Origin: Spirochaetales bacterium
Lineage (GTDB): Bacteria > Spirochaetota > Spirochaetia > DSM-27196 > SLST01
NCBI GenBank assembly: GCA_007130265.1
Contig: SLST01000469.1
Location: 1 to 49,082 of the forward strand
Direction: 5' to 3'
Length of the DNA stretch: 49,082 nt
Made by a program: the position numbers and the translations under genes. Shown piece after piece: positions 16,336-24,300 of the stretch. The notes beneath the pieces are model-generated. The model searched no databases and was not told the DNA's origin. It saw only the letters and a program-made list of their open reading frames with translations. Every line of letters starts with the position of its first letter. Within the stretch, counting starts at the first letter, position 1.

Positions 16336-18057
16336 TCAGAACCCTCCCGCCTGGCCGTCGCCGCGGGGATCGCTGCCCGACCAGAGCACGCCGTCGTCGC
16401 CGCGGGCGATGACCTGCCCAAGACCGAAAATCGCCCGCTGCTCGCCGGCGATCTCTTCCACCTCGTGCCCCCTCGCCCCGAGCTCCGCCGCGACGCCCGG
16501 GTCGGTGCCCTCCTCAACGAGCACCGTGCCGTTCGGATCGCCTCCGGCGAGCTGGAATCGCGAGGCGTCGAGCGCGGCCTGCGGGTCGAGTCCTTCGTCG
16601 ACGAGCCGACCTACCACCTGCAGATGCCCCTGCGGCTGCATCATACCCCCCATGACCCCGAAGACCGCGGCGAGCCGGCCCTCGCGGGTCATAAGCCCGG
16701 GGATGATCGTATGATATGGCCGCTTACCCGGGGCGAGCTCGTTCGCGTGCCCCGGCTCGAGGACGAACCCGAGTCCGCGGTTCTGGAGCGTGAAGCCGCA
16801 TCCGCGCGGGACGATGCCGGTCCCGAAACCGGCGAAATTGCTGTTGATAAATGAACAGCCGTTGCCCTCGGCGTCGACGACGGAGAAGTAGACCGTATCG
16901 CTCCCCGCGACGTGCGCCGGCAGGCCCGGACCAACGGAGGGCATCGCGCGATCGAGGCGGATACCCGCGGCGCGAGAGGCGGCGTAGTCGTCACCAAGAA
17001 GCTCGCCGAGCGGCGCCGGCGCGAAGGCGGGGTCCGCGACGAAGCGAGCTGCATCCGCAAAGGCGAGACGCATCGCCTCCACCTGCGCGTGGAGACGGTC
17101 GACCGGCTCCGCTCGCATCTCAGGCGGCAGGTGGCCGTAGATGCGGAGGGCAAGGAGCGCGGCGAGCCCCTGCCCGTTCGGTGGACACTCCCAGACGTCG
17201 AAACCGCCGTAGCGGACGCGCATCGGCTCGACCCACTCGCCGCGGTGAGCCGCGAGGTCTTCCGCGGACATGCACCCGCCCTCGTATTCGATCTCCTCGA
17301 TGATCCGCTCCGCGATCCAACCCTCGTAGAAGCTCTCACGTCCGTCCGCCGCGAGCGACTCGAGCACACGGGCAAGCCCCGGGTTCCGCAGCCGCTCGCC
17401 TACCGTGGGAGAACGACCGTCGACCATGAGCTCGTGGCCATGCCGGCGTCCGGCCACCTGCCGCTCAACACCCCTGGACCACCACCGCGCGGTCATAGGT
17501 CCGAGCGCGAACCCGTCGCGGGCGAGCCGGACCGCCGGCAAGAGCACGTCCGCCAGCGGCAGGCGCCCGAATCTGCGGTGCGTTTCGAGCCAGGCGTCGG
17601 CGGCGCCGGGCACGGTCACCGTATGGACATGGTAGTCGGGTAGGCGCGGAGATGTCCCCGCGACGGTCGGGATCACGCCCGCCGCCTCGCTTGCGCCGCC
17701 CGCGACGGTCGCCTGACTCGCGATCACCTCGTCGGAATCGACCGCCACCGCTCGAGCCGCCTCCGCGGTGAGCGCCCGCGGGCTTCGTCCCGATCCGTTG
17801 TAGGCGTGTACGGTTCCCGTCGCCGCCTCGTAGTAGAGGCAGAACGCGTCGCCGCCGAGGCCGGTCGAGCAGGCCTGCGTGACCTGCAGCGCGGCGGCGA
17901 CGGCGATCGCGGCGTCCGCTGCGCTGCCGCCCGCCCTCAGGACGTGAACTCCGGCCTCGGTGGCCGGCGCCTGGCTGCTTGCGACAGCCGCCGACGGCGA
18001 CAGCACGAACGACCGTCGCGACCGGTACTCGTAGTTGGTGTCACAGGTGAATCGCAT
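16336..18057 (-). CDS. Gamma-glutamyltranspeptidase family protein (YwrD-like)
   Basis: 573-residue Ntn-hydrolase of the gamma-glutamyltransferase family, which cleaves itself to expose a catalytic Thr and then hydrolyses or transfers gamma-glutamyl groups. The predicted Thr is 388 in GSDTVYFSVVDAEGN. GVMGGMMQPQGH and a C-terminal GSDPRGDGQAGGF support the small subunit. No signal peptide is visible, as in cytoplasmic YwrD-type members. The ATG at 18057 follows AAGAGGG at a good distance; upstream in-frame codons lie in the promoter. It is divergent from the DUF4015 gene across a perfect inverted repeat. Confidence 0.9.
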   Translation of the reverse strand: MRFTCDTNYEYRSRRSFVLSPSAAVASSQAPATEAGVHVLRAGGSAADAAIAVAAALQVTQACSTGLGGDAFCLYYEAATGTVHAYNGSGRSPRALTAEAARAVAVDSDEVIASQATVAGGASEAAGVIPTVAGTSPRLPDYHVHTVTVPGAADAWLETHRRFGRLPLADVLLPAVRLARDGFALGPMTARWWSRGVERQVAGRRHGHELMVDGRSPTVGERLRNPGLARVLESLAADGRESFYEGWIAERIIEEIEYEGGCMSAEDLAAHRGEWVEPMRVRYGGFDVWECPPNGQGLAALLALRIYGHLPPEMRAEPVDRLHAQVEAMRLAFADAARFVADPAFAPAPLGELLGDDYAASRAAGIRLDRAMPSVGPGLPAHVAGSDTVYFSVVDAEGNGCSFINSNFAGFGTGIVPRGCGFTLQNRGLGFVLEPGHANELAPGKRPYHTIIPGLMTREGRLAAVFGVMGGMMQPQGHLQVVGRLVDEGLDPQAALDASRFQLAGGDPNGTVLVEEGTDPGVAAELGARGHEVEEIAGEQRAIFGLGQVIARGDDGVLWSGSDPRGDGQAGGF

Positions 18058-18069
18058 CACGGCATCCCT

Positions 18070-18109
18070 CTTATACACTATGGAAAACCGTTCTTCCATA
18101 GTGTAGGTT
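18070..18109. promoter_or_regulatory. Symmetric divergent promoters around a 12-bp inverted repeat
   Basis: TACACTATGGAA (18074-18085) and its exact reverse complement (18094-18105) are separated by eight bases. Plus strand: TGGAAA (18081-18086), 17 bases, TAGGTT (18104-18109), six bases, GTG 18116. Minus strand: TGGAAG (18093-18098), 17 bases, TATAAG (18070-18075), then the transpeptidase gene. Each arm holds the -35 of one promoter and touches the -10 of the other, so one dimeric regulator could block both. Confidence 0.65.
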
Positions 18110-18115
18110 GGGGGC

Positions 18116-20038
18116 GTGAGTCCTCTGACAACTACGCTGACCCGAAGCGCCGCATCGCGCCGCCGGGCATATCTCGTGACGGCCGTCTGCACGGCGATCG
18201 TACTGGCACCACCTCTCCCGGCCGGAGAAACCCCGTATACGGGCGGTCCGCGACTGCTGCCGCAGCCGGCGCTCGTCGCGCGCGTCTCGGTATCGCAAAC
18301 CCTCGAGCGGTCTGTCGACGCCGGAACGACCTGGACGCCGGTCAATGGTCTCCCGGTACGGGTGCTCCCGGCCTACCGGGCCGGCGAGAGGTTGCCGGTG
18401 ACTGCCTTCGCGACCGCGCCGGGAAACCCGTCGAACCCCGCCGAGCGCGCAGCCGTCGCCGCATCGCCGGGTGTCAAACGCCCCGGACTCCACCTCGTTA
18501 CGCGAAACGCCCCGGCGCTCGCCGCGGTCGGCGGACGATTGTTCGTCAGCACCGACCGGTTGGAGAGCTGGAGGGAGATAGACCTCACCGGGACGATAAG
18601 TCCCGCGACCTATGTCACGGCGATCGCGATCGACCCCAACGATCACGAGCATTGGCTGCTCGGCACGTCGTACGACGGGGTCTACCGCAGCCGTGACGGC
18701 GGTCGCACCTGGGTCGATCTGACTCAACAGCGCTCTCTCTGGCCGATCTACGTCGGCGCGGGCTTCTTCGAGGAGGTCGCGGGGCTCTGGTTCACGGCGA
18801 GCGGCGACGTTCTGCTCCAAGCCGGGTTCGGTCAGGGGTTCTACACCGTCGAGCTCGACCCGCTCGCCGTGCGCCGGCTGCGGCCGCTCGCCGACGGCAC
18901 CGATGCATACGCGAGGCTCGCCTACGCGCTCGGAGTGACCGGCCCGGGGGCCGACGCCGAACCCCGGGCAGATTCGTCGCCGGCGGTGCGAGACCCGGTC
19001 GGGGAGGAGCAGCGCTCCGCCGCAAAGCGGCGGGAGGCGGCAGCGGATCGCACGGGAATCTACCTCGCGCCGCACAACGCGACGAACGAGAGGCTCGACG
19101 AGTACTTCGACTACCTCGAGCGCCACGGGTTCAACAGCATCGTCGTCGACTTCAAGGACGACTACGGGCGGCTCACCTATGCCTCCAGGCTCCCCAAGGC
19201 GCTCGCCGCGGGCGCGGTGACGCCGATCATCGACCCCCCGGAACTGGTTCGCCGCGCCCACGAGCGTGGGATCTACGTCATCGCGCGGGTGGTCGTCTTC
19301 CAGGACCGCCGGCTCTTCGCGTACGACGATCATCGCTACGCGCTCCGGGACGCGGTGTCGGGCCGACCCTGGGGGGTCTTCCGCACCGTGACCGACGCGG
19401 AGACCGAGGAGTCGCGAACCATCCAGGTGGAGTTCTGGGTCGACCCCTGGTCGCCTGAAGTCTGGCGGTACAACGTCGACATCGCGAAGGAGATCGCCGG
19501 CTTCGGGGTGGACGAGATCCAGTTCGACTACATCCGCTTCCCCTCGGACGGAGACACATCGCGAATCGAGTCGCGCTTCGCCGTGCCCGACGCCGACCGC
19601 GTACAGGCGCTCGAAGGGTTCCTCGCCGCGGCGCGCGAAGCGATCGACCTTCCTATCGGGATCGACGTGTTCGGGTTCAATGCCTGGTCACGCATGAGCT
19701 ATCTGGGCCAGGACGTGTCCCGGCTCGCCGACTACGTCGACGTCATAAGTCCCATGTTCTACCCGTCACACTTCGCGCGCAGCTTCCTCCCGCAGTACCG
19801 CTACCTCGACCGCGCCTGGGTCATCTACGACCTCGGCACGCGGCGAGCGATCGAGATCGCCGGGGCCGACACGCTCATCCGGCCCTATATCCAGGCGTTC
19901 CTGATCGGCCCGGAGCTCGAGTTCGAGTTCGCCACGTACCGGCGCTACCTCGACCTCCAGGTGGAGGCAAGCCTTGCCGGCGGCGCGAGCGGGTACACGC
20001 TGTGGAACGCATCCGGGCGGTACTACATGCTACCCTGA
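18116..20038 (+). CDS. Secreted DUF4015 putative glycoside hydrolase with N-terminal repeat domain
   Basis: 640 residues. A signal sequence or anchor (RRRAYLVTAVCTAIVLAPPLPAG) is followed by a region with BNR/photosystem-repair-like repeats (VDAGTTWTPVNG, STDRLESWREIDL, SRDGGRTWVDL) up to about 280. From about 310 a TIM-barrel of the DUF4015 type begins: GIYLAPHNATN, IVVDFKDDYGRLTY, VIARVVVFQDRRL, VDEIQFDYIRFPSDG and DYVDVISPMFYPSHF. The acidic residues in DFKDD and QFDYIRFP are candidates for catalysis. It probably acts on a polysaccharide at the envelope. The GTG at 18116 is chosen for the leaderless promoter. No substrate is known. Confidence 0.82.
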   Translation: MSPLTTTLTRSAASRRRAYLVTAVCTAIVLAPPLPAGETPYTGGPRLLPQPALVARVSVSQTLERSVDAGTTWTPVNGLPVRVLPAYRAGERLPVTAFATAPGNPSNPAERAAVAASPGVKRPGLHLVTRNAPALAAVGGRLFVSTDRLESWREIDLTGTISPATYVTAIAIDPNDHEHWLLGTSYDGVYRSRDGGRTWVDLTQQRSLWPIYVGAGFFEEVAGLWFTASGDVLLQAGFGQGFYTVELDPLAVRRLRPLADGTDAYARLAYALGVTGPGADAEPRADSSPAVRDPVGEEQRSAAKRREAAADRTGIYLAPHNATNERLDEYFDYLERHGFNSIVVDFKDDYGRLTYASRLPKALAAGAVTPIIDPPELVRRAHERGIYVIARVVVFQDRRLFAYDDHRYALRDAVSGRPWGVFRTVTDAETEESRTIQVEFWVDPWSPEVWRYNVDIAKEIAGFGVDEIQFDYIRFPSDGDTSRIESRFAVPDADRVQALEGFLAAAREAIDLPIGIDVFGFNAWSRMSYLGQDVSRLADYVDVISPMFYPSHFARSFLPQYRYLDRAWVIYDLGTRRAIEIAGADTLIRPYIQAFLIGPELEFEFATYRRYLDLQVEASLAGGASGYTLWNASGRYYMLP

Positions 20039-20040
20039 CG

Positions 20041-20049
20041 TGCTATAGT
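20041..20049 (+). promoter_or_regulatory. Extended -10 promoter, leaderless
   Basis: TATAGT at 20044-20049 preceded by TGC at 20041-20043. It lies only five bases before the MoxR ATG and just after the TGA of the previous gene. Confidence 0.5.
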
Positions 20050-20054
20050 GCGCC

Positions 20055-21011
20055 ATGCACGACGTCGCCGCATGGGCGCAGCGGATTCTCAGTGCCGTGG
20101 AGACGGTCTTCTTTGGGAAGCGCGAGGTGATCGAACGGCTGCTCGTGGCGCTGCTCTGCCGCGGACACGTGCTGCTCGAGGACGTTCCCGGGATGGGCAA
20201 GACGATCCTCGCCCGAGCCCTCGCCGCGAGCCTGGGCGGACGGTTCACCCGAATCCAGTGCACGCCGGATCTCCTTCCCGCCGACATCCTCGGGGTCAGC
20301 GTCTACAACCCGCAGGACGGCACCTTCACCTTCCGGGAAGGCCCCATCATGGCCAACGTCGTCCTCGTGGACGAGATCAACCGTGCGACGCCGCGCTCCC
20401 AGTCGGCGCTGCTCGAGGCGACCGGCGAAGGCCAGATCAGCATCGAAGGCGTGCGCCGCGAGCTTCCGGACCCCTTCTTCCTGATCGCGACGGAGAACCC
20501 GGTGGAGTTCGAAGGGACCTTCCCGCTGCCGGAGGCGCAGCAGGACCGGTTTCTGCTCTCCATGAGCATCGGCTACGCCGACCGCAGCGTCGAGCAGCGC
20601 ATCGTCGACAGCCAGCGCAGGCTCACCCACCCGGTCGTCGACGTCGTGGCGGTCACTGAGATAGGCGAGGTGCCGACGCTGCAGGCGCGGGTCGTCCAGG
20701 TGCACGTCGATCAGGACGTCATGGACTATATCAGCGGGCTCGTCGAGGCAAGCCGGGCTCATCAGCACGTACGGATCGGGGCGAGCCCGCGCGGCACGAT
20801 CGCGCTCTACAAGGCGGCGCAGGCGCTCGCGGCGGTACGGGGACGCGACTACGTGATTCCGGAGGACGTGAAGGAGCTCTGCCGACCCGTCTTCGCGAAG
20901 CGACTCATCCTCACGAGCCAGGCGATGATCCGAGGGGTCACCGCCGACTCGGTCATCGCGTCGGTACTCGAGTCGGTCCCCACTCCGGTAATCCCGGAGC
21001 AGCGCACATGA
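20055..21011 (+). CDS. MoxR-family AAA+ ATPase
   Basis: 318-residue AAA+ ATPase of the MoxR class, chaperone-like proteins that act with VWA or DUF58 partners on envelope complexes. Walker A is in VPGMGKT (about residues 40-50), Walker B in VVLVDEINRATPRSQ, sensor 1 in FLIATENPVEFEG, and the C-terminal lid holds GASPRGTIALYKAAQALAAVRGRDYVIPEDV. No targeting signal is present. Its TGA overlaps the DUF58 ATG (ATGA). It heads a three-gene operon with DUF58 and a membrane protein. Confidence 0.95.
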   Translation: MHDVAAWAQRILSAVETVFFGKREVIERLLVALLCRGHVLLEDVPGMGKTILARALAASLGGRFTRIQCTPDLLPADILGVSVYNPQDGTFTFREGPIMANVVLVDEINRATPRSQSALLEATGEGQISIEGVRRELPDPFFLIATENPVEFEGTFPLPEAQQDRFLLSMSIGYADRSVEQRIVDSQRRLTHPVVDVVAVTEIGEVPTLQARVVQVHVDQDVMDYISGLVEASRAHQHVRIGASPRGTIALYKAAQALAAVRGRDYVIPEDVKELCRPVFAKRLILTSQAMIRGVTADSVIASVLESVPTPVIPEQRT

Positions 21012-22186
21012 GAACCCGCAGCATCGCGCTGCTGGTCGTGGGGCTCTTCCTGGTCCTCTTCATGCCCTTCTACGTCGTTCAGTGGACAGGCTATCTGATT
21101 CTCACGGTGATGGGGCTCAGCTACGCCTGGTCGCGACTCGTCCTGAAGGACCTCCGCGTCGAGCGTGAGGAGCGCGTGCTGCGCGCGTACCGACACCAGG
21201 TCGTGGCGGTGCGTATACGCATCGTCAACGGCAGCCTCCTGCCGCTGCCCTGGCTCGTCGTCAACGACCAGCCGGGCAGCCTCTACACCGGCGACGACAA
21301 TATCCGGCTCATGAGCCTGCGCGCGGGTGAAACGACGCGGCTCGCGTACGACATCCGCGCCATGAGCCGCGGCGCCTACCGCATTGGTCCGGTCGTGGTC
21401 CGTTTCACCGACCCGCTCGGCCTCTACCCGGTCTCGATCACGATGCACGAGGAGACCCGCTTCGTCGTCTACCCCCGGATCTACCCGATCGCCCTCCCGG
21501 TCAGCCGCGGGCTTCCCGCCGGCAGCATCACCACTGCGAACCGGGTCTACGAGGACCCCACGCGCTACCGCTCGGTGCGCGAGTACGCCGCCGGGGACGA
21601 GATGCGGCGGATCAACTGGAAGGCGAGCGCGAGACTCGGGGCGCTGCACTCGACCGAGTGGCTGCCGACGATTAACGTCCCGGTGCTGATCCTGCTGAAT
21701 CTGACGGCGAGCGCCTACGAGCGGCGGAACCGGTTCGCGCACACGGAGCGCACGATCGACGCCGCGGCGAGCCTGGTGCACCATCTCGCGCATCGCGGTC
21801 AGGAGGTGGGGCTCGTCACGACCGGGGTGATCAAGGGCGATCCCGAGCGCGTGATGCCGTGGATCAAGGTGCGGTCCGGGATGCGGCACGCGATGGAGAT
21901 TCTCGAAACGCTCGCGCAGGTCACGGTGAACGACCTCGATGAAGACCCGATCGAGCGGTTTGTCGAGCACGGGTCAACCTCGTACGGCACACGCATCTTC
22001 TACCTGGGCCCACCACTACCGCAGGAGTCGATCGCGGCGCTCGTGAGCTCGATGGGCGACCGGTCGCTGCTGCGTCTCTACTACACCGACGAGGGGGTAC
22101 AGAACTGGCACGAGCTCTCGGTCGAGACGGTTCGGGTCTACCGGATCACGGAGCACGGCGATGATCTCTTCGCGCTTCAGGCCTGA
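21008..22186 (+). CDS. DUF58 domain membrane protein
   Basis: 392 residues. Two N-terminal membrane segments (IALLVVGLFLVLFMPFYVV and YLILTVMGLSYAW) are followed by a domain with SVREYAAGDEMRRINWKASARLG at about residue 195-217, the hallmark of DUF58. The rest resembles a VWA-like fold (VPVLILLNLTAS, IDAAASLVHHLAHRGQEVGLVTT). DUF58 proteins usually work with MoxR in envelope assembly or stress. Start and stop both overlap neighbours: ATGA with moxR and 26 bases with the next gene. Confidence 0.93.
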   Translation: MRTRSIALLVVGLFLVLFMPFYVVQWTGYLILTVMGLSYAWSRLVLKDLRVEREERVLRAYRHQVVAVRIRIVNGSLLPLPWLVVNDQPGSLYTGDDNIRLMSLRAGETTRLAYDIRAMSRGAYRIGPVVVRFTDPLGLYPVSITMHEETRFVVYPRIYPIALPVSRGLPAGSITTANRVYEDPTRYRSVREYAAGDEMRRINWKASARLGALHSTEWLPTINVPVLILLNLTASAYERRNRFAHTERTIDAAASLVHHLAHRGQEVGLVTTGVIKGDPERVMPWIKVRSGMRHAMEILETLAQVTVNDLDEDPIERFVEHGSTSYGTRIFYLGPPLPQESIAALVSSMGDRSLLRLYYTDEGVQNWHELSVETVRVYRITEHGDDLFALQA

Positions 22187-23699
22187 GCTCTACCGGGTCG
22201 TCGTGCACCCGCTGATGAGCGTCGCCGTCGCGTCGACCGGCGTGCTCGCGACGGTCTGGCTGATCGGAGTCAACCTGGGAATCCCCGCCCCACGCTTCGT
22301 GACAGCAGCCGCGATCGTCACGGCAGCGATCGTCGAGGCGGTGGTGGGGAACGCCCTCTACCGGGAACGAGCCGGACTCGGCAACCGACTGAGGGAAGCG
22401 CTGATCTACCTCGGGCTCGTCTACCTCATCCTCTCGGTCGGACGCCCGGGCCCGCTTCGCGTCCGTGTCGAACCGTCACTCGACCAGATGATCCCACTCG
22501 TTGCGGTCGCAACCGCCTGGCTGATCGCATTCGCCTTCCACAACCGGCTCCGCGGGCGTGAGGCGCTCCTGCGAGCCTTCGCCGGGAGACGGGGAGAAGA
22601 GCTGCGGCACGCAGTGATCGAGCACCAGCGCGAGATGGCTGAGACCGTCCGCGCGTTGCGCCGGGCGCGGGGCCTGATAGGCACGCTCTTCGCCGTACTC
22701 GCGGGCCTCGCGATCTTCGCGAGCGTTGACGTGCTTGGCATCAGCGCGCTGGGCGCGCGATCCGGCGCCTTTCTGCTGCTCATTCTCTACACGATCAGCG
22801 GGCTCGCAGCGATCGGCAGTCTCAACGTGTTTATCCAGGAGTACGAAGCGAACGGCGAGGGGCTCCCGGTACCGTTGCGGTTTCAGCGGCGGCGATCCTT
22901 CGCGGTCGCAGCGCTGATGTCGCTCGTGCTCGCGCTGACCTTCGCGTTGAGCCGTTCGGCGAGCGTAGTGCCGATCGAAACGATCGGGGATTTCCTCCGG
23001 TGGATTGGAGGCCTCTTCGGCGGCGAGGTCGAGCAGGAGTACTTCATACCGCCGCCTCAGCCGACGATGCCGACCGGAGTCTCGCCGGAGCTGCTCGAGA
23101 TCATCAGCGCGATGGAAGGCCGAGAGGTGCCGCTCCTGCTGCGGATACTGCTCTACCTGATCGAACGGCTCCTGGTGTTCGCACTCGTACTCGGCGGCGT
23201 GGTACTGGTGTTCGGACCGATTGTGTCACCGTCATTCCGCAAGGCGCTGCGCGAGTTCCGCCCGCACTCGCTGATCAGAACGCTCTGGAGCACCTTCGTG
23301 CGAAGGTGGCGGATCCTCATCCGGCTGCTCGCTCGCGGATTGCGCCGCAGGAGCCGAGGCGGCGGTCGCTCACCGCACGAACCGGGCGATCCGTCCGGCG
23401 CTGCCGGGCAGCGCTCGCGCTGGAGACCGGGTCTGCGAAAGCGCGTCCAGATGGAACGCGTGGTGCGGGTATTCGTCGAGGTCACGAAATGGGGCGCGAA
23501 GCGGGGGCTTGCCTACCGCCGGTCGGAAGCGGCGCGCGAGTATCTGCTGCGAATCGCGGCGTTGCGGCCCGAGCATTACCCCGACGCGGTAACCGTGGCG
23601 GAAATCTACTGTGAGGTGAGATTCAGCCGGCACCTCGTAGCCGGGCACCGGTTCCACGACTACCTGCGCGCCGCGAAACGCATCACGGCGAGCGAATAG
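22161..23699 (+). CDS. Membrane protein with DUF4129-like C-terminus, third gene of MoxR operon
   Basis: 512 residues. About six membrane helices fill residues 1-270 (VAVASTGVLATVWLIGVNLG, ALIYLGLVYLILSV, AALMSLVLALTFALS) and one more lies near 340-360 (LLVFALVLGGVVLVFGP). A basic linker (RRRSRGGGRS) and a cytoplasmic DUF4129-like tail follow (AKRGLAYRRSEAAREYLLRIAALRP). The layout is that of TgpA-type proteins, but no transglutaminase core with Cys, His and Asp is present between the helices. The start at 22161 has GGAG eight bases upstream and overlaps DUF58. Function is unknown beyond membership of the MoxR set. Confidence 0.78.
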   Translation: MISSRFRPELYRVVVHPLMSVAVASTGVLATVWLIGVNLGIPAPRFVTAAAIVTAAIVEAVVGNALYRERAGLGNRLREALIYLGLVYLILSVGRPGPLRVRVEPSLDQMIPLVAVATAWLIAFAFHNRLRGREALLRAFAGRRGEELRHAVIEHQREMAETVRALRRARGLIGTLFAVLAGLAIFASVDVLGISALGARSGAFLLLILYTISGLAAIGSLNVFIQEYEANGEGLPVPLRFQRRRSFAVAALMSLVLALTFALSRSASVVPIETIGDFLRWIGGLFGGEVEQEYFIPPPQPTMPTGVSPELLEIISAMEGREVPLLLRILLYLIERLLVFALVLGGVVLVFGPIVSPSFRKALREFRPHSLIRTLWSTFVRRWRILIRLLARGLRRRSRGGGRSPHEPGDPSGAAGQRSRWRPGLRKRVQMERVVRVFVEVTKWGAKRGLAYRRSEAAREYLLRIAALRPEHYPDAVTVAEIYCEVRFSRHLVAGHRFHDYLRAAKRITASE

Positions 23700-23704
23700 T
23701 CGGT

Positions 23705-24265
23705 TCAGCTGAGCTCGTTGATCTTGTCGCGCAGGCGGGCGGCTTCCTCGTAGTCCTCGTGATCAACCGCCTTCTGCAGCTCCTGTTCGAGCCTGGTTCG
23801 CTCCATCTCCTGCGGATCCGGCGCATCGACCTTGGGGTCTTCCTCGGTAATCAGGTTGATCGCGATCCCGGCTTCCTCGACGATCGACTCCGCGATGTAG
23901 AGCGGACAGTGGATGCGCGCGGTGATGCCGAGTGCGTCCGACGGCCTGCTGTCGATCACGATCTTCTTCAGACCCTGCTTCATGACAATACGCGCGTAGA
24001 AGGTCCCGTCCTTCAACTCGGTGATATCGACCCGCTCGATCGTCGAGTTGAGCTTCTCCATCATGGTGACGAACAGGTCGTGAGAGAGCGGACGCGGCAT
24101 GGGCACGTTACCGAGGCCGATGAGTATCGATTGCGCTTCGAGTTGGCCGATGAAGATGGGCACGGCACGCTCGGAGCCGATAGGCTTCACCAGCACCGCA
24201 TTCCCCTTGTCTGTCCGAGCTACGGTCCAGATTTCCGCCTCCACCAGCATGATGTTCTTCATCAC
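23705..24265 (-). CDS. DUF151 bifunctional nuclease-like protein with UVR motif
   Basis: 186 residues. Residues about 5-135 are the DUF151/bifunctional nuclease domain (AVPIFIGQLEAQSILIGLG, RPLSHDLFVTMMEKLNSTIERVDI, IDSRPSDALGITARIHCPLYIAE). The last 35 form a UvrB/UvrC-type motif (LEQELQKAVDHEDYEEAARLRDKINEL), usual in bacterial members. Proposed nuclease activity comes from plant and Thermotoga relatives. The GTG at 24265 is six bases after a TACTAT -10; an ATG directly follows and may be the real first codon. It converges on the MoxR operon with five bases between the stops. Confidence 0.9.
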   Translation of the reverse strand: MMKNIMLVEAEIWTVARTDKGNAVLVKPIGSERAVPIFIGQLEAQSILIGLGNVPMPRPLSHDLFVTMMEKLNSTIERVDITELKDGTFYARIVMKQGLKKIVIDSRPSDALGITARIHCPLYIAESIVEEAGIAINLITEEDPKVDAPDPQEMERTRLEQELQKAVDHEDYEEAARLRDKINELS

Positions 24266-24271
24266 TCTCTA

Positions 24272-24300
24272 ATAGTACGATGGAACCCTCGTTTTTTCAA
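24272..24300 (-). promoter_or_regulatory. Sigma70-type promoter TTGAAA-17-TACTAT, leaderless
   Basis: Minus strand: TTGAAA (24295-24300), 17 bases, TACTAT (24272-24277), six bases, GTG 24265. The purL stop codon TGA (24297-24299) is inside the -35. Confidence 0.7.

Noticed and set aside
24272..24285. Half-site TTCCAT near the DUF151 promoter similar to the transpeptidase palindrome arm
   Set aside because: Only six bases match and no second arm exists, so it can be chance.
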